The translations under genes and the position numbers were made by a program. A stretch of 64,000 bases of DNA from Bacteroidales bacterium Bact_19 (GTDB taxonomy: Bacteria; Bacteroidota; Bacteroidia; Bacteroidales; ML635J-15). Below the pieces are notes generated by a model. That model had not been told where the DNA came from and searched no databases. It was given only the letters and a program-made list of their open reading frames with translations. The DNA lies in NCBI GenBank assembly GCA_001603595.1, contig LUZK01000026.1, positions 1 to 64,000 on the forward strand, given 5' to 3'. Every line of letters starts with the position of its first letter. The first letter of the stretch is position 1. Positions 57,734 through 64,000 of the stretch are shown here, piece after piece.

Positions 57734-58564
57734 TTATTTTTCTTCACTTTCATCTTCATTTTTTTCTTTAATGATATCGCAAACACATCTAAATCCAATC
57801 CAGCTTTCAGGTTTATAATATCTAAAATCCGTGAGGACAGTAACTTCTTCGGGACGTTGTCGCCATGAACCCCCTTTTGCAATTCCATACTCATCAATCA
57901 TTTCAGCGACATTACCTAAAATATGATAAATCCCAATTACGTTTGGACTATAAGAATGCACAGGAACTGTAATTTCAGATTCAACCGGAGCTTTTATGTA
58001 ATCATCTCCAAAATTAAATTTAAAAACCTCGTAAAGAGCTATTTTTTCTTTTAACAATAGCTTTCTTATTTTTCGGGGAAAATCATAAGCAGCAGCTTCC
58101 TCCCATTCCTTTCTTGTGGGCAATCTGAATTTTATACGCTTTGGTATCTGAACATTACTAATATCTGTACCCGGTTTGATTTTATTTTCTTTGAAATAAA
58201 TATATTCATTAACTCTATCTGTTCTCCACTCACAGTACTTTACGGCTTGCTCATAGGTTACACCAACAACAGGATAATTGGCATAAGCCGGATGACGTAA
58301 ATAAAGCGATACATAAGCCAATCTTGTTTTCGTTCCCCAGACTGTTGTATCAGGCAATATCGAAATAAACTCAGGACTTTTAGGACCATATTTTTTGGCT
58401 GTCCAGTACATATACTCTCTGTAATTGAGATTTGTAACCTCAAATTTGTCAATGTAGGTACTGTCATTAAGTTTAACTGTTCCGGGAGGTACAATTCTTT
58501 TTTGAGAAAACAAACTATAAAAAAACAAAATCTGAAATACTAACAAAATTAAAGTCGTCTTCAT
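57734..58564 (-). CDS. SUMF1/formylglycine-generating-enzyme-like domain protein
   Basis: GTVKLNDSTYIDKFEVTNLNYREYMYW, FRLPTRKEWEEAA, GNVAEMIDEYGIAKGGSW, WIGFRCV. Confidence 0.87.
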   Translation of the reverse strand: MKTTLILLVFQILFFYSLFSQKRIVPPGTVKLNDSTYIDKFEVTNLNYREYMYWTAKKYGPKSPEFISILPDTTVWGTKTRLAYVSLYLRHPAYANYPVVGVTYEQAVKYCEWRTDRVNEYIYFKENKIKPGTDISNVQIPKRIKFRLPTRKEWEEAAAYDFPRKIRKLLLKEKIALYEVFKFNFGDDYIKAPVESEITVPVHSYSPNVIGIYHILGNVAEMIDEYGIAKGGSWRQRPEEVTVLTDFRYYKPESWIGFRCVCDIIKEKNEDESEEK

Positions 58565-58719
58565 AATAACTAATTAAAAAATTTTAACAAATTTCATTTT
58601 TTTTTTTAATAATTCAAATGATTGTTAAAATTTATTGATAAAATTGTTTATAAATAATTCTGAAGATTTTTGGCTATTAAAACAAATAATTTTAATTTAG
58701 TCTAAAATTATAATTAAAA

Positions 58720-59169
58720 ATGGAAATAAAAAATTACAACTTATCAATAAAGGCAATTTTAACGGATTACCTCGAAAGAAAAGGTTACAGAAAAACTCCC
58801 GAAAGGTTTGCCATACTTGACGAAATATATAGCAGAGAAGGACATTTCGACATAGAAAGCTTGTATATATCAATGAAAAATAAAAATTATCAGGTTAGCC
58901 GAGCTACATTATACAATAATATAGATATTTTGATTGATGCAGGCTTAATTATTAAGCATCAATTCGGGAAAAATCACAGTACATATGAAAAAGCCTATCA
59001 ATGCGGTCAACACGACCACATGATTTGTTCAAGTTGCGGGAAAGTAATTGAGTTTTGCGACCCTCGAATTTCAGAAATAGAAAAAACCTTAAAAAAGAAT
59101 TTTAATTTTGATATTACGCATCATTCTTTGTATTTTTACGGCATTTGTAAAGATTGTAAAACTAGGTAA
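58720..59169 (+). CDS. fur: Fur family transcriptional regulator
   Basis: [66 protein letters not shown]. Confidence 0.92.
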   Translation: MEIKNYNLSIKAILTDYLERKGYRKTPERFAILDEIYSREGHFDIESLYISMKNKNYQVSRATLYNNIDILIDAGLIIKHQFGKNHSTYEKAYQCGQHDHMICSSCGKVIEFCDPRISEIEKTLKKNFNFDITHHSLYFYGICKDCKTR

Positions 59170-59192
59170 TTTTTTTTTTAATTGCGGATAAG

Positions 59193-60458
59193 ATGAAAGT
59201 AGATGTTTTGTTAGGGCTCCAATGGGGTGATGAAGGAAAAGGAAAAATTGTTGACGTTATCACACCAAAATATGATATTATAGCTAGGTTTCAAGGAGGT
59301 CCCAATGCCGGACACACCCTTGAATTTAATGGGATAAAACATGTTTTACACACTATTCCTTCAGGTATTTTTCATGATAACACCGTAAATTTAATAGGTA
59401 ATGGAGTTGTTATTGACCCTATTATTCTAAAAAAAGAAATTCTTGAAGCTCAAAAAATCGGAGCTAATCTTAAAGAAAATCTTTTAATAAGCAATAAAGC
59501 ACAACTTATTTTACCGTCTCACCGTATTCTTGATAAAGTATACGAAGAAACAAAAGCAGAAAAGAAGATTGGAAGTACGCTTAAAGGCATAGGACCGGCA
59601 TATACCGATAAAACAGCAAGAATAGCCGTCAAAACAGGAGATATATTTGATAGTAAATGTTTTATCGAAAAATATAATAATGCCAAAAGCCATCACATAA
59701 AAATTTTGAATGGTTACAATTATTTTGAAAGTTTTGATGAACTTGAAAAACAATGGTTCGATGCTGTTGAATTTTTAAAACAATTTAAATTTGTTAATTC
59801 AGAAAATTATGTAAATCAAGCAATTAAATTAAAAAAATCTATTCTGGCCGAAGGTGCTCAAGGTTCACTGTTGGATATAGATTTTGGTTCCTACCCTTAT
59901 GTTACTTCATCAAACACAACCTGTTCGGGAGTATGCACAGGATTAGGAATATCGCCTAAAAAGGTAGGTAAAGTTTATGGGATTGTAAAGGCATATTGCA
60001 CAAGAGTTGGTAGTGGCCCATTCCCAACAGAACTCACTGACGAAATCGGGCAATATCTTAGAGACAAAGGACACGAATATGGTTCAACTACAGGAAGACC
60101 TCGTCGTTGTGGATGGCTCGACCTTGTTGCTCTTAAGTACTCCATAATGCTTAATGGTGTTGATAAACTTATTGTTACAAAAGCAGATGTGCTAAGCGGA
60201 TTAGATACGTTAAAAGTTGCAGTAGCTTATAAAGTAAACGGAGAAATTACAACAGAAATGCCTTATGATTTAAGCTCAATTAGCGAAATTATCTACGACG
60301 AATTACCAGGCTGGAAAAAAGATATTTCCAAATGTAGCAAATTTGAAGAATTACCTGTTGAACTTCACAACTATTTAAAGTACATTTCAGTAAATACGGG
60401 AGTAAAAATAAAATACCTAAGCGTTGGTCCCGACAGATCTCAAACGCTTAAAATTTAA
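59193..60458 (+). CDS. purA: adenylosuccinate synthetase
   Basis: LLGLQWGDEGKGKIVD, QGGPNAGHT, GIGPAYTDKTAR, EGAQGSLLDIDFGSYPYVTSS, STTGRPRRCGWLD. Confidence 0.97.
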   Translation: MKVDVLLGLQWGDEGKGKIVDVITPKYDIIARFQGGPNAGHTLEFNGIKHVLHTIPSGIFHDNTVNLIGNGVVIDPIILKKEILEAQKIGANLKENLLISNKAQLILPSHRILDKVYEETKAEKKIGSTLKGIGPAYTDKTARIAVKTGDIFDSKCFIEKYNNAKSHHIKILNGYNYFESFDELEKQWFDAVEFLKQFKFVNSENYVNQAIKLKKSILAEGAQGSLLDIDFGSYPYVTSSNTTCSGVCTGLGISPKKVGKVYGIVKAYCTRVGSGPFPTELTDEIGQYLRDKGHEYGSTTGRPRRCGWLDLVALKYSIMLNGVDKLIVTKADVLSGLDTLKVAVAYKVNGEITTEMPYDLSSISEIIYDELPGWKKDISKCSKFEELPVELHNYLKYISVNTGVKIKYLSVGPDRSQTLKI

Positions 60459-60485
60459 CCACAGAAAATTTTTGTGGTTAAATTT
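60451..60485. terminator. bidirectional hairpin between purA and the convergent oxidoreductase gene
   Basis: Perfect 13-bp inverted repeat AAATTTAACCACA...TGTGGTTAAATTT; contains the purA stop codon. Confidence 0.8.
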
Positions 60486-60490
60486 TGCAA

Positions 60491-62371
60491 TTAAATAGGA
60501 AACTCTCTCAATAACTCATGAACGCCTTTATGAATTTCATACCAAAAATCATAAGCAGCTTCATGCTTATTTTCTTCGAAACGTTTCACCCAATAATCAA
60601 GTTCGGAATTATTCTTTTCGGTCTTTTGTTTAAGTTTTAAAAATGTAAAGACATAGTCAATATTTCTTTCTGATTCCCAGAAAACGCTGGAGTTACGGCT
60701 ATTAATTCTACTAGCAGCCAAATCAATTGATTTTAAAAATCCCTCTTTGTCTCCAAACAATTTCTGCACTATATCAGGCATAATGTCTTCTGCCCATGCT
60801 CTATGGAATCTGCAAATACCAAGATTGTCGAGAATAAGTTCTTTTTTCATTCTAGTTGCAGATATTCTTCCTAATTCACGTGGAGAGAAAAATGCTCTGC
60901 CATAATCGTTGTAGTATTTTCCCATAATACCCATTGGAGACAAAACTCCGGGAGTCCAATACTGATTTGGCACCATCCAACCTTGGCGAGCAAATGCGGT
61001 ATAAACAAATTTATCCATTATTTCTTTTGAAATGCATTTTGCCCAAGCTCTTGCAATTTTACGGGCACCAAGGCTCAAATCTATTTTTGATTCCGGTTTA
61101 ACTATTTCATCAAGTAAAGCAATTGCCAAATTTGCATTGTGCATAGAATCATTTACCAGATCAAAATTATTTACATCCCATTTTGGTTTTCCTTTAACAC
61201 CGAGCTCTTCTTCGCCGAGTAATCCTGAATCCATGCAATCCAACAACCAAGCTAAAACCCCACCGATGGAAATTGCATCAAATCCTAAACTATCGGCCTT
61301 ATGATTTAATTTTTCTGCAGCACGTTGGTCGAAGATTCCACAAAGTGGTCCCATTGTATGATATGGTTCGTAATCTTTTTTAAATTCATCTTTCATTTTT
61401 TTACAAACAGCAACACAAGGCTCACCACAATTTTTGAATTGTTTGGGCATTATTGTTTCTTCATTAAACTGTGCCAGATAATGATCGAGAACAAATTCCT
61501 TGTGTATTTTGAGTCTTTCTTCACTTGACCAGTAAATAGTTCTGTAATTGAAAGCAGTCATGTGTTCGCCTAATGAAGCATAATTAACACCGAATGTGCC
61601 ACCAGTGTTAAAATTCGGGTCATATCTGTATTTTGTTGTTGCTTCAAGATCTTTTGCCGACAATTTTTTATTATATCTATCTTCGAACCATTGATCTGCA
61701 ACTTTTCGGTCACGGAAGTCCTCGTCAACAAATGTTCCACCATAAATCACAGCAGCAATTCCATGTTCTGTTAGAAGTTTAGTTCCAAAACCTCCTCTAC
61801 CTGCCCAGGTATCTACATAAGTCAGTAAACCTTTTTTTACAGGTGCCGAGCAAATAGCTCCTATATCCGTATATTTTGATGCCGGACCAACGGCTAAAAC
61901 TCTTGGGTCTTCTTCGTATCTGTCGCCAAAAAGATTTAAAGCATGTTGCATCATAGCATAAACCCCTTTTCTGCCTTGTTGCCACACCTTATCAACATCA
62001 ACAGGAACAATTTCTATCTGAATTTCTTCACCATGAATACGGTTAAGATATAAAATTGAAGGAGTTACAGCTTTTCCCTTGATTGAAAGCATATTTATCC
62101 CCAAATTATCGAATACAAGACCTGCACCACCCATACTCGAAATATAAAAGCCATGCCAGCAAGGACTTATGCCGGTAAATATAAGACGATTAGACCCAGG
62201 GAAAATTGAGCCTGCCAATAATCCAGTGCCAATGTTAAGACTATTATGTTTATATGCCAAATGTAATCCTAAATCAACAGGTCCCCAAAATTTTCCGATA
62301 TTGAATCGCATGGTTTTATAAAATCCGCTGCCTGCATCAATCATTAAAGTTTTTAACTGTGATTGTAACAT
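60491..62371 (-). CDS. aldehyde ferredoxin oxidoreductase family (tungsto/molybdo-pterin) protein
   Basis: GAGLVFDNLGINMLSIKGKAV, GRGGFGTKLLTEHGIAAV, CGEPCVAVCKK, KADSLGFDAISIGGVLAWLLDC, LGICRFHRAW. Confidence 0.9.
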   Translation of the reverse strand: MLQSQLKTLMIDAGSGFYKTMRFNIGKFWGPVDLGLHLAYKHNSLNIGTGLLAGSIFPGSNRLIFTGISPCWHGFYISSMGGAGLVFDNLGINMLSIKGKAVTPSILYLNRIHGEEIQIEIVPVDVDKVWQQGRKGVYAMMQHALNLFGDRYEEDPRVLAVGPASKYTDIGAICSAPVKKGLLTYVDTWAGRGGFGTKLLTEHGIAAVIYGGTFVDEDFRDRKVADQWFEDRYNKKLSAKDLEATTKYRYDPNFNTGGTFGVNYASLGEHMTAFNYRTIYWSSEERLKIHKEFVLDHYLAQFNEETIMPKQFKNCGEPCVAVCKKMKDEFKKDYEPYHTMGPLCGIFDQRAAEKLNHKADSLGFDAISIGGVLAWLLDCMDSGLLGEEELGVKGKPKWDVNNFDLVNDSMHNANLAIALLDEIVKPESKIDLSLGARKIARAWAKCISKEIMDKFVYTAFARQGWMVPNQYWTPGVLSPMGIMGKYYNDYGRAFFSPRELGRISATRMKKELILDNLGICRFHRAWAEDIMPDIVQKLFGDKEGFLKSIDLAASRINSRNSSVFWESERNIDYVFTFLKLKQKTEKNNSELDYWVKRFEENKHEAAYDFWYEIHKGVHELLREFPI

Positions 62372-62462
62372 ATCCTTTTGTTTTTATTATTTTTGCAAAG
62401 ATATTATTTTTACTTAAATTCAGTGAGAATATTCAATAAAAACATACCAAAACCCTGAATAA

Positions 62463-62747
62463 ATGAAAGTAATAAAGTTTCTGGTTCCTTTAATTGTAGT
62501 TTTTTCATTTGTAAATGCTAATGCACAAAAAACTGCAAAAAGCATAATTGAAAAAGAAGTTGTGAAATTACTCGAAAAAGATAAAGTGCTTTTATCAGAA
62601 GTTGAGAAAAAATGTGAAGGAGATTGCTCCTATTCAGGTCTTTGGAAAAATAAAAAACAAAAAAAGAAATTTCTTGATTTTGATCAAAAACTAAAAACTA
62701 AATTATTAAGCAACTTAAGTACTCCTTCTTTTTTGATAATTCGATAA
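62463..62747 (+). CDS. signal-peptide-bearing N-terminal part of a frameshifted exported protein
   Basis: MKVIKFLVPLIVVFSFVNANAQ signal peptide; stops at 62747 shortly after a T6 tract. Confidence 0.6.
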   Translation: MKVIKFLVPLIVVFSFVNANAQKTAKSIIEKEVVKLLEKDKVLLSEVEKKCEGDCSYSGLWKNKKQKKKFLDFDQKLKTKLLSNLSTPSFLIIR

Positions 62748-64000
62748 TTAAAACCGAACTTTCATTTCCGAACAAATCTCTCAATTTTCTGGGGAGTGTA
62801 ATTATTAGAGATAACTATTTCGATGCTATAAACGAAAAGAAAACTCCGGATTTACCGGTTTTGATTTCCGAAAATCAGTTTTTACTACCATCACCAAACA
62901 CCTCCACAAGTTCGTATTTATTGGCATTTAATTCGGAAAAATTTTTCAATACATCTCTCAACAATCAATTATCAGGAGAGTTTAAAGATTATTTTAAAGC
63001 TAAATTTGATTTAATAAGCAAAGTTTCTGAATCAGAACGAAACAATTTACTGGCAGCAGCAGGAATTTTTACCAACAGACTTGCCGAAATTTTCGAAAAT
63101 CTCGAAACGATTTCCTCAAAAGACTTTTCACCGGTTTATTATTTGTGGTTAAATCACTGCAAAGGTAATGTTAACCCAGGAGATAAAATAATTAAGGCTT
63201 TTGAAGGACTTTGTGTTTACATAAGAAAAGGGATAAATTCTGAACATCAAACTTCTTTAGAAATAAATTCCGGATTTAACATTAATGCTTTTCCATTTGT
63301 GAATATTCAAACAAACCAATCGAATGAATGGATATTTAATTATAAATTAAACATTTCCCAAAATACCTATGATATTTATATGTTCGACATACCCGAACTT
63401 ACAGAACTTCCCTCAAGCTCAAAAATACTTAATTGTTGGAAACGATTAAGTTCTAACTGCCATATTGACTTTGTAAGCTCAAATATGTTGGTTAGCGGCA
63501 AAAAATTACAACTAAGAGTCAAGTTCGGTCCAATTGCCGATTTTGAATCAATAAAAAACATTATACTCGATGAAAAATATACACTAAGCAAAATTCCGGA
63601 TAATAAAAAGTTTGTAAAATCAATAAAAATCACCTCCGATCCCGGAAAAATTTCAATTGATGACGATAATTTTTGTTACTTAATTGTTGAGGTTTTAAGA
63701 GATGAAAACTTTATTTCACTTAATTATTCAACATTATCTACTATTATCAGCAATAATCTTTATTTGAGACTATACTACGATATCTCGTGCGGCAAAGATA
63801 CACTGGATATTAAATATGCTCCCGTAGAAATAATTACGGAAAGATTTCCTTCACCAAGAGCAGATTATGAAATTAAACCGGTTAAATTGGACAAGTTTTT
63901 TGAATACTCTTCAATAATTAATTTTTATTCTAATAATACGCAATTCAGTGTTGGAACAGCACCTTTTCCGCCACGAATTACGGAATTAAAAGTTATTAGC
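62702..64000 (+). CDS. long open frame (not in the ORF track) continuing 62463-62747 in the -1 frame; truncated by window end
   Basis: Read by eye: no stop from 62702 to 64000; translates FFFDNSIIKTELSFPNKSLNFLGSVIIRDNYFDAINEKKTPDLPVLISENQ...; no usable start near its 5' end. Confidence 0.75.
   Translation, partial: MIKQLKYSFFFDNSIIKTELSFPNKSLNFLGSVIIRDNYFDAINEKKTPDLPVLISENQFLLPSPNTSTSSYLLAFNSEKFFNTSLNNQLSGEFKDYFKAKFDLISKVSESERNNLLAAAGIFTNRLAEIFENLETISSKDFSPVYYLWLNHCKGNVNPGDKIIKAFEGLCVYIRKGINSEHQTSLEINSGFNINAFPFVNIQTNQSNEWIFNYKLNISQNTYDIYMFDIPELTELPSSSKILNCWKRLSSNCHIDFVSSNMLVSGKKLQLRVKFGPIADFESIKNIILDEKYTLSKIPDNKKFVKSIKITSDPGKISIDDDNFCYLIVEVLRDENFISLNYSTLSTIISNNLYLRLYYDISCGKDTLDIKYAPVEIITERFPSPRADYEIKPVKLDKFFEYSSIINFYSNNTQFSVGTAPFPPRITELKVIS

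Overview
AT-rich, gene-dense Bacteroidota-type chromosomal window. It is mostly housekeeping: lipid A (lpxB), surE, rnz, amn, queE, bipA/typA, rimO, nusB, yajC, coaE, lysS, recJ, purE, hpt, adk, miaA, tex, fur, purA and a korAB-type 2-oxoacid:ferredoxin oxidoreductase. There are two tRNA genes (Arg-ACG, Phe-GAA) and several intrinsic terminators. I saw no rRNA, CRISPR array, prophage or transposase. The most interesting signals are: (1) a tightly packed operon with two tandem KASIII-ketoreductase fusion proteins next to an enoyl-CoA hydratase, where the second ketoreductase appears to have lost its catalytic Tyr; (2) an orphan plus-strand transcription unit (~5857-5952) with mutually exclusive hairpins and a strong terminator, a candidate sRNA; (3) a long reading frame at the right edge, missing from the ORF track, joined to a signal-peptide ORF by a -1 shift at an in-phase T TTT TTG heptamer; (4) a two-domain adenylate kinase with a degenerate second domain; (5) two matched TTAG/TTGG tetranucleotide arrays directly abutting stop codons of unrelated genes; (6) repeated TTACA-N2-TGTAA sites around an XRE regulator and in the large intergenic region beside it. 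Assignments come from reading motifs in the translations. No database search was possible.
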